A stretch of DNA of 64,000 bases, from contig NZ_BHZC01000001.1 in assembly GCF_003865135.1 (NCBI RefSeq), positions 6,510,001-6,574,000 of the forward strand, given 5' to 3'. A model generated the notes under the pieces. That model did not search any database. It was given only the letters and a program-made list of their open reading frames with translations, and was not told where the DNA came from. Each line of letters begins with the position of its first letter. The stretch's first letter is position 1. This DNA comes from Streptomyces chrestomyceticus JCM 4735 (lineage in GTDB: Bacteria; Actinomycetota; Actinomycetes; Streptomycetales; Streptomycetaceae). Shown here one piece after another: positions 52,103-59,808 of this stretch. A program made the translations under genes and the position numbers.

Positions 52103-53686
52103 TCAGCGCATGATCAGCATCTTGGACTTCTTGCGGGGCTTGCCCAGTCCCGCCTTGATGGCGTCGCCCGCGGCCTCATGGGCCAGCACGCTGACCACCC
52201 CGAGGTCGATCTTCTGGGGCACGCTCGCCTTGCGGAGCACGTACCGCCCGCCAGGCCGTGCTGCCTTCCGCGCGTTCGCCACGTGAGCGCCGGTCGTCGG
52301 GCAACCGTCGTGCCGGAAAGTGGCATCCCTCTTGGTGACGTCCGTGACCAAGCGCTCGCACGCCGCGTGCATCTGCGACACCCGCAGCGTGTACCAGCGG
52401 ATCACCCGCTTCTCCCCATACCGGTCTGCCCAGGTGTCCACCTCGGTCTCCCAGTACGGCGGGTCGCAGTACATGCGCACTACGTCATACCGCTTCATCA
52501 GCTCATCGACCGCCGCGTCGACCTCCAGCCGCGGCACCTGGCCGTCCCACTCCGCCGGGTCCCACACCGTCGGACGGCGATCAGGTCCGTATGTCGGCGT
52601 CCACTGGTAGCCGTCCATCGTCTCGGCCCGAAGCCCCGTCCAGTCGTCCACGTCCGACCCGTCGAAGCCCAGCACGACCGGTGTCCGCGCCGGCGGTTCC
52701 TCCTGCGGGGCCTTGCGTGCGTCCCACCGGTCCCGGTCGATCCACGCCCCGGTGCCAGCGACGATGCGGTTCAGGTAGAAGCGCTCCGCCTGTGCCGGAT
52801 CCCCGGCATCGGCGATCTCGCGCATCTCACCGTCGATCCGGTCGATGTCCACCCAGCCGTCCGGCCGCTTCGCCGAATCCCCGTACGCGATCCGAAGGGC
52901 CCGCCGCCGCTCCGCCTTGTTGTCCAGCGAGCACGGCGGCGGCACCCGGTGATCCCGGTACAGATCCTTCGACCGGGCCTCCGCGGTCCGCTGCGCCACC
53001 GACTGCTCCGACGGATCCCACGCGTTTGTCGTCTCCACCGGCCGGCCGCCCGTGCCGGACAGATTCCGGCGCTGCGTCGAAGCGATCGACCAGCCGCCGT
53101 TCGACTCCAGCCAGCAATGCGTCTCATCCTGCACCGCGAACGTGATCCGCTGCCCAAGACGCGCGTTCTTCGACGACGTGACCGGCTCGATCAGGCCGCC
53201 GCCCGCCAGGTTGATGCGGGTCTCGCCCGTGTCCGGGATGAGGTCGGCGAGCGGTCCCTCATCGATCATCGGGCGCAGAGCGCGGTAAACGTTGTCCGTC
53301 TGGTCCTCGCTGGTCGCAGTGACCTGGATCCACGGCGTCGCCCACGGCCGGCCCACGGGCTCCCCGTCCGCGTCCCACCCGGCGAACCGCACCGGCCCCT
53401 CGGCCTCCGCGCAGATCATCGCCGCAGTCAGCGGGCCCTTGCCCCACTTCTGCGGTCGCACCAGCTGAGACCGGCGGTATGCCCATGCGGACTGCCACCG
53501 GTCCTCAGCGGCGTCCGGGCGCAGCCGGTAGTGGTGGACCAGGAACGCCCACATCTCGTCCGTGAGCAGGTACGGCTCGCCGAGCCGGTCCCCGTCCGGG
53601 ATGACACAGTGCTCCTCGATCCACTCGCCCACCAGCCAGCCGAGAGAAGGGAATTCGCCGCTGTAGCTAGCTCCCCGCCACGGCAC
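52103..53686 (-). CDS. Terminase large subunit
   Basis: 527 residues. Walker-type motif RPQKWGKGPL at about 77-86, Walker B ITFAVQDETH at about 181-190, and a nuclease Asp in VVLGFDGSDVDDW with the CDPPYWETEVD region further on. Matches HK97/actinophage TerL. Overlaps the small subunit by 20 bp; its stop is TGATG with the portal. Confidence 0.92.
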   Translation of the reverse strand: MPWRGASYSGEFPSLGWLVGEWIEEHCVIPDGDRLGEPYLLTDEMWAFLVHHYRLRPDAAEDRWQSAWAYRRSQLVRPQKWGKGPLTAAMICAEAEGPVRFAGWDADGEPVGRPWATPWIQVTATSEDQTDNVYRALRPMIDEGPLADLIPDTGETRINLAGGGLIEPVTSSKNARLGQRITFAVQDETHCWLESNGGWSIASTQRRNLSGTGGRPVETTNAWDPSEQSVAQRTAEARSKDLYRDHRVPPPCSLDNKAERRRALRIAYGDSAKRPDGWVDIDRIDGEMREIADAGDPAQAERFYLNRIVAGTGAWIDRDRWDARKAPQEEPPARTPVVLGFDGSDVDDWTGLRAETMDGYQWTPTYGPDRRPTVWDPAEWDGQVPRLEVDAAVDELMKRYDVVRMYCDPPYWETEVDTWADRYGEKRVIRWYTLRVSQMHAACERLVTDVTKRDATFRHDGCPTTGAHVANARKAARPGGRYVLRKASVPQKIDLGVVSVLAHEAAGDAIKAGLGKPRKKSKMLIMR

Positions 53687-54296
53687 CGTCGCCCCCGGCT
53701 GCAGCCTCCGGATCCACGACCTTCAGCCGCGCCCGAGCCGAACGAGCCGGCCTCGCCGACCGCTCCTGTCGCTGCTCGCCCACTTCGTCCGTCGCGACCT
53801 CCCAGCGAAGCCGCAGCATCGCCAACGGCGTCAGTCCCAACCGGTCACCGAGCTGGCGGGCCTCCTTCGAGGCATCCAGATCGCCCATCTCGGCCCGGAC
53901 CTTCCAGCGGACGTACTGCGCGACCTCGCGCGTCCAGCCCAGCCGCTCCCAGGCCACTGCCTGCGGCGTCGCCCACAACTCGGCCCACAGCTCGCCCTCG
54001 GTTCGGGCCTGCGTCTCCAACTGCTTGCCGAGCACTGTGGCCGCGGTCTGGGCTGCGTCCAGCTTTCGCTGGGCGGCCGACCGTGCCCGGCCTGTGAGTT
54101 CCGGCTCCAGCAGAGCAAGTTCCAGTTCGTCGGCCTGGCGCTGTGCCATGTCGCGCTTCGCGACCGTCACGACGTCGTCCGGCAGGGGCCACTTCGGCGG
54201 GGCTCCCTTGCGTCCACCGGCAGGCAGCTTGGTCATCGCGACCGTGGCATTCCGGCGGCGGGCATTCGGCTTCGGCGCCGGCCCCATTCCAGCCAT
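53667..54296 (-). CDS. Terminase small subunit
   Basis: 209 residues from ATG 54296 (MAGMGPAPKPNARRRN), with GGAG 9 nt upstream; an earlier ATG at 54341 is also possible. N-terminal basic DNA-binding part, then helical segments with ALLEPELTGRARSAAQRKLDAAQTAATVLGKQ and LGLTPLAMLRLRWEV. Recognises the packaging site. The 54342-54473 gap upstream may contain cos/pac; a GATCATGATC palindrome is at 54441-54450. Confidence 0.85.
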   Translation of the reverse strand: MAGMGPAPKPNARRRNATVAMTKLPAGGRKGAPPKWPLPDDVVTVAKRDMAQRQADELELALLEPELTGRARSAAQRKLDAAQTAATVLGKQLETQARTEGELWAELWATPQAVAWERLGWTREVAQYVRWKVRAEMGDLDASKEARQLGDRLGLTPLAMLRLRWEVATDEVGEQRQERSARPARSARARLKVVDPEAAAGGDGAVAGS

Positions 54297-54473
54297 TGCG
54301 ATCATCTCCAAGTGCCATCGCGGCACGTCAGAGCCAGCCATCGCGGCCAGCTCGGGTCACGCTGCGTCACAGCCGGACGCTGATCACGGCCCTCCCAGAC
54401 CCGTACACCGAGGAAGCGCCCTCCCCGGCGGTCCGGCGTGGATCATGATCATGGGGTCACCCCCCAGGGTCTG

Positions 54474-54755
54474 TCACAGACCGTGACCGATCTTGGGGAG
54501 GTCGGTTCGGAGCGGAGCGGTGCGCTCCTCGGTCCACGCCTGGGCGGGATCGTCGGGGTCCACGAGCCGGCTGCCGGTGGAGGTGGTGCGGAAGGCGCGG
54601 TACCGGATGCTGCGCTGGCCGCCGTCGTCCTCGACGCTGATCCAGCGCAGGGCCACCGTGTGAGGGTCGACGTCGTTGGCCTTGAGCCACTCGCACAGTG
54701 CCTCGCGATGCTCGTGAAGGTCATCGGTGCGATAGAGGGCGAGCACCACGCTCAC
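54474..54755 (-). CDS. Small hypothetical protein upstream of terminase
   Basis: 93 residues from GTG 54755 with AGGAGAG just upstream; overlaps its neighbour by 4 bp. SVVLALYRTDDLHEHREALCEWLKANDVDPHTVALRWISVEDDGGQRSIRYRAFRTT: a small alpha/beta protein typical of actinophage accessory genes. Not recognised. Confidence 0.65.
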   Translation of the reverse strand: MSVVLALYRTDDLHEHREALCEWLKANDVDPHTVALRWISVEDDGGQRSIRYRAFRTTSTGSRLVDPDDPAQAWTEERTAPLRTDLPKIGHGL

Positions 54756-55036
54756 GTGTCCTCTCCTGCCACCTCGTGGTCGGAGGTGACGGCGTAGCCG
54801 AAGGCCGGCCGCTCCTCGGGCTCGGGCCCGACGGTGAGCAGCCGGGCCGCGGCGGCCTCGGCTCGGGCCAGTGCCTTGGCGCCCTTGCCCTTGATGTGGA
54901 TGGCGACCTGCCGCTCGCCTGCGACGACTGTGATCCTCATGCCGCAGCGTCCTGCTCGGAGGCGACGGGGGACGTCTTCGGTCCACTGCATCGCGGTGAT
55001 CTCTATGGGCTTCTTGCGGTAGGTGGCCGCGGTCAT
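54752..55036 (-). CDS. Small phage protein of the RKKP..EI.AMQW type
   Basis: 94 residues from ATG 55036 (GGAGGA 8 nt upstream). Starts TYRKKPIEITAMQWTEDVPRRL, which fits phage proteins with the RKKPVEVEAxQW opening (PGDYG-like family), followed by MRITVVAGERQVAIHIKGKGAKALARAEAAAARLL. Function unknown. Confidence 0.72.
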   Translation of the reverse strand: MTAATYRKKPIEITAMQWTEDVPRRLRAGRCGMRITVVAGERQVAIHIKGKGAKALARAEAAAARLLTVGPEPEERPAFGYAVTSDHEVAGEDT

Positions 55037-55392
55037 CGGTTCCATCCTCCGGGCTGGTGCTGTGCGGTCTGGCTGCTGTGGCAGGGGCCGCACAGTCCGC
55101 GCCCGTGCCGGGGGTCGGCGGGGTCGAGGCCGCGGTCAACCAGCTCGCGTCGGGAGAGCGGGTGGTGGTCGGCGTGCACGCTTGGGGCCTCGCGGCACAG
55201 CACGCACACCGGGTCGCGGGCGAGGACGCCGGGCCGGAACCTGGTCTCGTGCTCGCGCCCGTACCCGCGTTGGCGTGCGCTGCCGCGCCGTTGCTCGGCT
55301 TCCTGCCGGTGGCTGTCGCACCGGCCGCCCTGGTTGGTGTACTCGGGGCAGCCGGGGATGGAGCACACTCGCCAGGCTGTACGTCTGGGCAT
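55033..55392 (-). CDS. HNH endonuclease
   Basis: 119 residues from ATG 55392. Two zinc-knuckle CxxC pairs (CSIPGC..., CVLCREAP, CGPCHSSQ) and HNH motif ADHHPLSRRELVDRGLDP...GLCGPCHSSQTA. HNH proteins next to terminase genes are part of the packaging machinery in HK97-like phages and usually needed for DNA cleavage by TerL. Confidence 0.92.
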   Translation of the reverse strand: MPRRTAWRVCSIPGCPEYTNQGGRCDSHRQEAEQRRGSARQRGYGREHETRFRPGVLARDPVCVLCREAPSVHADHHPLSRRELVDRGLDPADPRHGRGLCGPCHSSQTAQHQPGGWNR

Positions 55393-55444
55393 GGGCTGCC
55401 TCCTCTCGTACGGTGATCGCCTCAGCGAGACGGAGGAGGGCGTG

Positions 55445-55687
55445 ATGCGGCACGGTGCGCGAGCGGCGGGGAGGGCGGCGGCGGAGGCTGCTGAGCGGCG
55501 GGCGAGTGGTGGCCGGGTGCATTCGGTGGTGGTGGAGCTGGAGAGTGCACGGGCCGGCGCGGCGTCTGACCTGTCGGACGTGATCGAGCAGGTGGAGGGC
55601 GAGGGGTGGCGGCTGGACCGGATGGAGTCGGCGGTGTTGGCGGCTCATGCGCGCCCTGTGGTGCTGCTGGTCTTCCGCTTGGCGTGA
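55445..55687 (+). CDS. Small hypothetical protein on + strand
   Basis: 80 residues from ATG 55445 with GGAGGAGGGC upstream. ARAAGRAAAEAAERRASGGRVHSVVVELESARAGAASDLSDVIEQVEGEGWRLDRMESAV, then LLVFRLA: a helix-rich small protein that reads against the late genes. DUF4177-like appearance (VIEQVEGEGWRLDRMESAV). Convergent with the HTH gene across a terminator. Confidence 0.65.
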   Translation: MRHGARAAGRAAAEAAERRASGGRVHSVVVELESARAGAASDLSDVIEQVEGEGWRLDRMESAVLAAHARPVVLLVFRLA

Positions 55688-55700
55688 GGGGGTACGACGA

Positions 55701-55727
55701 AGGCCCCGCCGTGGTGCGGCTGGGGCC
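55701..55727. terminator. Terminator between convergent small genes
   Basis: AGGCCCC-GCCG with CGGC-T-GGGGCCT, loop TGGTG; sits between the + gene ending at 55687 and the - gene ending at 55793. Confidence 0.7.
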
Positions 55728-55792
55728 TGGGTGTCAGCGGTTTGTGGACACGCTGATCACGGCCTCAGTGTTACAGCAGGTCGGGGTGGTGG

Positions 55793-55990
55793 TCAAGCAG
55801 CTTCGCTGGGCTGCTGGTTGCTCGGTCCGTCGGTGAGTTCGGTGAGGTCGACGAGGGCGCGTCCGTGGCGGTCGTAGCCGTGGTGGGTGAGCGTGCCTCG
55901 GCGGAGGCGTTGGCGGAGGGTGCCGGGTCTGATGCCGCTGTGCGCGGCGGCGGCGTATATGTCGGTGATCACGGGGCGCATGGGGCCCAT
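55793..55990 (-). CDS. Small HTH protein (excisionase/regulator-like)
   Basis: 65 residues from ATG 55990 (the ATG at 55981 is another candidate). TDIYAAAAHSGIRPGTLRQRLRRGTLTHHGYDRHGRALVDLTEL is a compact helix-turn-helix followed by a wing, of the kind seen in small element regulators. No SD is obvious. Possibly controls the phage late operon. Confidence 0.65.
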   Translation of the reverse strand: MGPMRPVITDIYAAAAHSGIRPGTLRQRLRRGTLTHHGYDRHGRALVDLTELTDGPSNQQPSEAA

Positions 55991-56118
55991 GATGCGGCAT
56001 CGCCCCGCCGTAGGCCGGTTGGCCTGGCGGCGGGGCGTTCGAGTCGCGCTCCCAGCATGAGCGGCACACGTCGAATGTGGTGAGGGTGAGCCTACGAGCT
56101 GGGACTGACAGCGGCCGG

Positions 56119-56436
56119 CTACGGCAGCTTCGCGTCGCGGTCGTCGGGCCGGAAGGTGACGGTCATGGCGTCCGGTGAGTGGAGCGTCGGGTCGTCGGTG
56201 TTGCTGTAGCAGTCGGGGCAGCGGTAGCCGGGGCCGTCGGGGGCCATGAACAGGTGCTCGTCGCAGAACCACTTGCCGCAGCCGTACTCGTCACCGCCGG
56301 GTTCGATGCCGCACAGGGCATCCAGCCCCCGCGCGACCGTCTCCGAGCACCCGGGTCGGTCGCACTGGGCCTCGACACCGTATCCGGCCTGTATCTTCTC
56401 GCCGTTGCGGTAGATCTCGTAGGACGCGTACCCCAT
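56119..56436 (-). CDS. Small cysteine-rich (zinc-binding) protein
   Basis: 105 residues, ATG start. EAQCDRPGCSETVARGLDALCGIEPGGDEYGCGKWFCDEHLFMAPDGPGYRCPDCYSNTDD: at least four Cx(n)C/H pairs, a double zinc-ribbon or treble-clef pattern found in actinomycete element proteins. Role unknown. Confidence 0.75.
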   Translation of the reverse strand: MGYASYEIYRNGEKIQAGYGVEAQCDRPGCSETVARGLDALCGIEPGGDEYGCGKWFCDEHLFMAPDGPGYRCPDCYSNTDDPTLHSPDAMTVTFRPDDRDAKLP

Positions 56437-56452
56437 GGTCAGTTCTCCTTGA

Positions 56453-56860
56453 TCACTGTGACTGTTCCTTGAACTGCCCGTAGAGGTCGCGGTTCAGAAC
56501 GGGCAGGTTCCACACCGAGCCGTGGTGCTGGTTGCCGTATTCGATCAGGGCGTCACACAGGTAGTACTCCCGCTCGGCGGCGACCATCGGGTCCGTCTCG
56601 TGGGCGACTCCGGCGAACGCCATGTCGCCGAAGTACTGCCGGGCGGCGGGCTCGTCGGTCAGCAGCTGCCGCAGCTTTCGGTCCGCGTCGGCGACGGCCG
56701 CGGCGAAGTGGTCCGCGGGCACCTCGCCCACGTTGGTGGCGTACATGATGGTCTGGAGGCGGTAGGGAGTCTGGGTGGCCAAGTGCTCCCGCGTGTCCAG
56801 CGGGAGGTCGGACCAGTCAGGCAAGGTGCGGCCGTCTTCTCGGGGGTACTGCGCTGCCAT
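56453..56860 (-). CDS. Hypothetical element protein
   Basis: 135 residues from ATG 56860 with AAGGAGA 7 nt upstream; ATG 56866, overlapping the upstream stop by ATGA, is an alternative. YPREDGRTLPDWSDLPLDTREHLATQTPYRLQTIMYATNVGEV and ADADRKLRQLLTDEP, then NQHHGSVWNLPVLNRDLYGQ. Helical soluble protein without recognised domain. Confidence 0.65.
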   Translation of the reverse strand: MAAQYPREDGRTLPDWSDLPLDTREHLATQTPYRLQTIMYATNVGEVPADHFAAAVADADRKLRQLLTDEPAARQYFGDMAFAGVAHETDPMVAAEREYYLCDALIEYGNQHHGSVWNLPVLNRDLYGQFKEQSQ

Positions 56861-56862
56861 GG

Positions 56863-57276
56863 TCATTTCTCCTTCGAGTTGACGCCGCGGAGCTTGGTCG
56901 CGGCCCATCCGGCGGCGAGGACGAGGCCGATGAAGGTGATGCCGATGAACGGGAGGTTGTCGCCGACGGTGCCGATGATGCCCATGAGGGTGCCGCCCAT
57001 CATGACGACGATGGCGACGAGCGCGCCGGTGCATACGACGATGACGGCGAGGATCAGGAACGTCACGATGATGAGGCGCTGCAGCTCGGGCGGCAGGCCC
57101 TGCTGTACGGGCGCCTGGACGACTACGGGCGGCGGCTGCGGAGGCTGTCCGATGGTGAAGTGCACCGGGCGGCCCTCGGCGTCGTAGAGCACGTTCGGGG
57201 GCCGGTGGTGGGCGGGGACGGGCAGCTGCTGCCCGCCGTACTGGTGCTGCGGGTCGGGCAGCGGCTGCGGGGACAT
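56863..57276 (-). CDS. Membrane protein, small AICE-type
   Basis: 137 residues, ATG start. Pro/Gln-rich N-terminal 60 residues, then two TM helices (about 68-90 RLIIVTFLILAVIVVCTGALVAIVVMM; 108-128 LPFIGITFIGLVLAAGWAATKL). Located among genes that in Streptomyces conjugative elements serve spreading (spd) functions; the exact role is not known. Confidence 0.68.
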   Translation of the reverse strand: MSPQPLPDPQHQYGGQQLPVPAHHRPPNVLYDAEGRPVHFTIGQPPQPPPVVVQAPVQQGLPPELQRLIIVTFLILAVIVVCTGALVAIVVMMGGTLMGIIGTVGDNLPFIGITFIGLVLAAGWAATKLRGVNSKEK

Positions 57277-57286
57277 GAGGCTCCTC

Positions 57287-57412
57287 TCAGGGTCGGTTGC
57301 TGTCGTCGTCGGTGTCGTCGGCGGGCTGGGGCAGGGTCATGGAGAAGGTGATGGTGAAATCTCCGTCACCGTCGTCTTCGATCTCGCTGCCGTTCGGGGT
57401 GATTTCGGGCAT
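57287..57412 (-). CDS. Very small acidic protein
   Basis: 41 residues from ATG 57412 with GAGGAG just upstream. MPEITPNGSEIEDDGDGDFTI then TFSMTLPQPADDTDDDSN. Strong SD and tight spacing (12 bp to the neighbour) support it. No function suggested. Confidence 0.55.
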   Translation of the reverse strand: MPEITPNGSEIEDDGDGDFTITFSMTLPQPADDTDDDSNRP

Positions 57413-57424
57413 GGTCGGCTCCTC

Positions 57425-57598
57425 TCAGCCTCGGGCGTTCTTGATGTCGTCCTCGGTGGCGCCGGCCGCGTGGGCGGCGTCGAGCAGGACGTTGACGATG
57501 CGGGCCGCGCTGTCCGCCTCCGGGCTGCGGAGGCCGTACTCGTTGGCGGCCTCGACGAGCCGCTGGATGGCGTCGGCGGCGTTCTGGGCTGCGCTCAT
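57425..57598 (-). CDS. Small helical protein
   Basis: 57 residues from ATG 57598 with GAGGAGG upstream. SAAQNAADAIQRLVEAANEYGLRSPEADSAARIVNVLLDAAHAAG: a helical hairpin-type small protein; unknown role. Confidence 0.6.
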   Translation of the reverse strand: MSAAQNAADAIQRLVEAANEYGLRSPEADSAARIVNVLLDAAHAAGATEDDIKNARG

Positions 57599-57608
57599 GA
57601 CGGCCTCC

Positions 57609-57911
57609 TCAGGGGCGGTTGGAGTCGGTGCGGGTCTCGGTGCAGGTGGCGAGGTGCTGGTCGGTCCAGCCCCATGCGGCCAGCAGGCCGTCCTTGTACG
57701 GGCCGTCGACGTACTTCTGGGCACTGCCGTGGACCTCGCCGATGCCGAACGGCACGACCGTGCCGCAGGCGTGGCAGCGCGCGACGGCTTGAACGGCCAC
57801 GTCGATGACCACGGTGCCGTCGTCGGTGTACGCGCGCATCTGCTGGCCGGGCTGCCTCGGGATCTGGTCGGCGCGGCGCTCGCCGGCCGTGCTCCGGGCG
57901 ATGGTGTCCAT
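57609..57911 (-). CDS. Small zinc-binding protein
   Basis: 100 residues from ATG 57911 with AAGGAGA upstream. ARCHACGTVVPFGIGEVHGSAQKYVDGPYKDG, then HLATCTET: Cys-x2-Cys, His, His...Cys ligands suggest one metal site. Sits in a run of tightly packed, similarly spaced genes. Confidence 0.62.
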   Translation of the reverse strand: MDTIARSTAGERRADQIPRQPGQQMRAYTDDGTVVIDVAVQAVARCHACGTVVPFGIGEVHGSAQKYVDGPYKDGLLAAWGWTDQHLATCTETRTDSNRP

Positions 57912-58000
57912 TGGGGTTCTCCTTCGGGTTCGGCGTCGGGCGGGGTGCCCGGCGTCCTCCTCACCGCCGGTACGAGACCGGCGGATCGGGGGCAGCCGGG

Positions 58001-58177
58001 TCACCAGCCGCGGCGCCAGAAGGGGAGGCGCTGCTCGGCCTCGGACACGGCGCCGTCAGAGGCCAGGAACTCGTCGCTGTCGGGGTCGGTGGTGCTGTTG
58101 TTGAAGCGGCGGTTGTGCTCGGCCTTCAGGGCCTTGTAGGTCTTGCGGTCCTGCTTGGCTTCACTGCGCTTGGGCAT
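58001..58177 (-). CDS. Small basic/acidic protein
   Basis: 58 residues from ATG 58177 with AGGGAGA upstream. MPKRSEAKQDRKTYKALKAE, then acidic DPDSDEFLASDGAVSE and LPFWRRGW at the end. The basic start and acidic middle suggest a nucleic acid or partner-binding peptide. Confidence 0.55.
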   Translation of the reverse strand: MPKRSEAKQDRKTYKALKAEHNRRFNNSTTDPDSDEFLASDGAVSEAEQRLPFWRRGW

Positions 58178-58186
58178 GGGGTCTCC

Positions 58187-58378
58187 CTACTTGTTGAAGG
58201 TGTGGCTGACGTTGGTGTGGGTGTAGTCGCCGTTGATGACGGTGGTGCCGTCGCCGTGGACCTCGGTGGCGGTGGCCCGGCCGTCCGACCCCAGGGCCGT
58301 CGCGCCGCTTGCGGTCCCGATCTGCGTCAGCTCATCGGCCTCGACGCCGGCCGCTTCGTTGTTGATGTCCCTGGCCAT
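58187..58378 (-). CDS. Small protein with repeated beta pattern
   Basis: 63 residues from ATG 58378 with AGGAGGAG upstream. MARDINNEAAGVEADELTQIGTASGATALGSDG, then VHGDGTTVINGDYTHTNVSHTFNK: glycine/threonine-rich beta pattern. Unknown. Confidence 0.55.
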   Translation of the reverse strand: MARDINNEAAGVEADELTQIGTASGATALGSDGRATATEVHGDGTTVINGDYTHTNVSHTFNK

Positions 58379-58427
58379 GTGCTCCTCCTGGTTGTCTGAG
58401 TTCTTGCGCCTGGGCTGCCCTGCTGCC

Positions 58428-58601
58428 TCACTTGCCGAAAGGCTTCAGGTCGCCGCGGCGCTCCAGTTCGTCCAAGCCCTCATTGACCCGCTGGTGATCC
58501 CGGTCATCGGACAGGCCCGCCTCGCGGGCGTCTGCCGCGTTGTGCGACGAGTTCCAGACCTCGAATTTGACGTCCTCGTTGTCGTAGTCGCTGAAGTCCA
58601 T
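58428..58601 (-). CDS. Small acidic protein
   Basis: 57 residues from ATG 58601 with AAGGAGGAG upstream. MDFSDYDNEDVKFEVWNSS, NAADAREAGLSDDRDHQRVNEGLDELERRGDLKPFGK: helical, acidic. No family recognised. Confidence 0.55.
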   Translation of the reverse strand: MDFSDYDNEDVKFEVWNSSHNAADAREAGLSDDRDHQRVNEGLDELERRGDLKPFGK

Positions 58602-58679
58602 GGCTCCTCCTTGTGCGGGCCGGGGCTGTCCCGGCTCCCCTTGCCGCCCCGGCGCTGGCCGGGGCGACGCGGGCAGCCG

Positions 58680-58868
58680 TCACCACCAGCTGGACTTCTT
58701 GGGGACGACCATGTGCTCGGGGTGGCCGTTGACCATGTGGTCGACGCACTGCGGGCAGTCCTCGCGCGGGGCGAGGTGGGCGTGTGCCTCGCGGCTGGCG
58801 TAGGCGTGGTGCCAGCACTGGCGGCATTCGCCGGGCGGCACCGGCGGCGTGCTCATGCGGGCCGCCAT
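58680..58868 (-). CDS. Small zinc-ribbon protein ending KKSSWW
   Basis: 62 residues; ATG 58868 overlaps the upstream stop (TGATG); an internal ATG at 58856 is possible. CRQCWHHAYASREAHAH then CPQCVDHM give two CxxC pairs, and the C-terminus VVPKKSSWW shares its last six residues (KKSSWW) with the protein encoded at 59323-59592. Confidence 0.62.
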   Translation of the reverse strand: MAARMSTPPVPPGECRQCWHHAYASREAHAHLAPREDCPQCVDHMVNGHPEHMVVPKKSSWW

Positions 58869-59047
58869 CAGCCGTCGTCCCGGGCGCGCTCGCCTGCCTT
58901 CGCCAGCTCGGCGAGGCCGGTGAGGGCGTCGGCGGACTCCGTCATGGCGTGGCAGATGATGTCTCCCGCCTTGTCGATGTCACCGTCGGCGACCGCCGCC
59001 TTCGCGGCCTGGAACCGCTCGTCGTAGAACTTCTTGCTGTCGCTCAT
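58868..59047 (-). CDS. Small helical protein
   Basis: 59 residues from ATG 59047. MSDSKKFYDERFQAAKAAVADGDIDKAGDIICHAMTESADALTGLAEL: predicted all-alpha. Coupled to the downstream zinc-ribbon gene. Unknown. Confidence 0.55.
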   Translation of the reverse strand: MSDSKKFYDERFQAAKAAVADGDIDKAGDIICHAMTESADALTGLAELAKAGERARDDG

Positions 59048-59095
59048 CAGGTCTCCTTCTGGTGTGGTGTCGGGCTGGGGGTGCGTGGGTGACCG

Positions 59096-59284
59096 TCAGT
59101 CCTGGCGGCAGTCCTTGCAGGGGCAGGCGTCTTCGCAGCGGTCGCGGATCGGGCCGAGGACGGTGGTGGCGATGGCGTCGCCGACGCGCCCGCCCTTCTC
59201 GCCGCCGGCCTTCCGGCCGGCGCGGTAGAGCACTCCTGCGGCGGTGTCGAGCTTCTCTGCGGTCTTGCGTCCGAACAGGGCCAC
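59096..59284 (-). CDS. Small Cys-rich-tail protein
   Basis: 62 residues from GTG 59284 with AGGAGG 7 nt upstream. VALFGRKTAEKLDTAAGVLYRAGRKAGGEKGG then a C-terminal cysteine cluster DRCEDACPCKDCRQD (CxxxCxCxxC). Amphipathic start might associate with membrane or partners. Confidence 0.6.
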   Translation of the reverse strand: MALFGRKTAEKLDTAAGVLYRAGRKAGGEKGGRVGDAIATTVLGPIRDRCEDACPCKDCRQD

Positions 59285-59322
59285 GGCATTCCTCCTAGGT
59301 AGGTGTCGGTGCTGGGGGCGGT

Positions 59323-59592
59323 TCACCACCAGCTGGATTTCTTGGTAGCCCGGTCGACGGCCTTCTGTTTCCTGGCCTCGAACCGGGCGGCGTGCGCTGC
59401 CGCTTGGGCGGCCTGGCGGATGAGGTCCTTCTCCGCCTCGCGTTGGGCGGCCTTCTCCAAGATTCGTTCGACGCGGGCTTCGAGGTCGGCGGTGCTCTTG
59501 CCCTGGGCCTGTCGGTGGGCGATCTTGGCGCCGAGCGCGATGATCTGCGCGGCCTCGTAGGCGTTGACGTCGTCTCGGTCAGTGATCGACAC
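59323..59592 (-). CDS. Helical protein ending KKSSWW
   Basis: 89 residues from GTG 59592 with AAAGGGG upstream. Coiled-coil type sequence (RQAQGKSTADLEARVERILEKAAQREAEKDLIRQAAQAAAHAARFEARKQK) followed by DRATKKSSWW. First gene of the small-gene cluster, right below the putative clt repeats. Confidence 0.65.
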   Translation of the reverse strand: MSITDRDDVNAYEAAQIIALGAKIAHRQAQGKSTADLEARVERILEKAAQREAEKDLIRQAAQAAAHAARFEARKQKAVDRATKKSSWW

Positions 59593-59625
59593 AAGTTCCC
59601 CTTTGTGAATGAACGGTGGCGTGCG

Positions 59626-59792
59626 CTGGTGAGGTGGTGCGGTCCCGTGAGCGCCCTGTTTACGAGGGCCCGGAGGCTTCTGGAGCGGCGCCTCACCGCC
59701 TCACCAGGGCCGCGTCTTCGCTGATCAGTACCGGTGGGGTGCATCTGGTGAGGCTCTTGGTGGAAAGTCACCGGGGTGCCGTCCGACTCACC
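59626..59792. repeat. GGTGAG repeat cluster after traB: candidate clt / TraB recognition locus
   Basis: Within 167 bp there are four GGTGAGG copies (59628-59634, 59691-59697 inverse, 59699-59705 inverse, 59747-59753) plus one GGTGAG at 59787-59792 inverse; three of them extend to CTGGTGAGG (59626-59634, 59699-59707 inverse, 59745-59753). Located between the TraB stop and the next gene start, the usual place for the 8-bp repeats bound by TraB, but could also be an operator array for the small-gene promoter. Confidence 0.55.
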
Positions 59793-59808
59793 GGTCCCAA
59801 GGAGTGAT

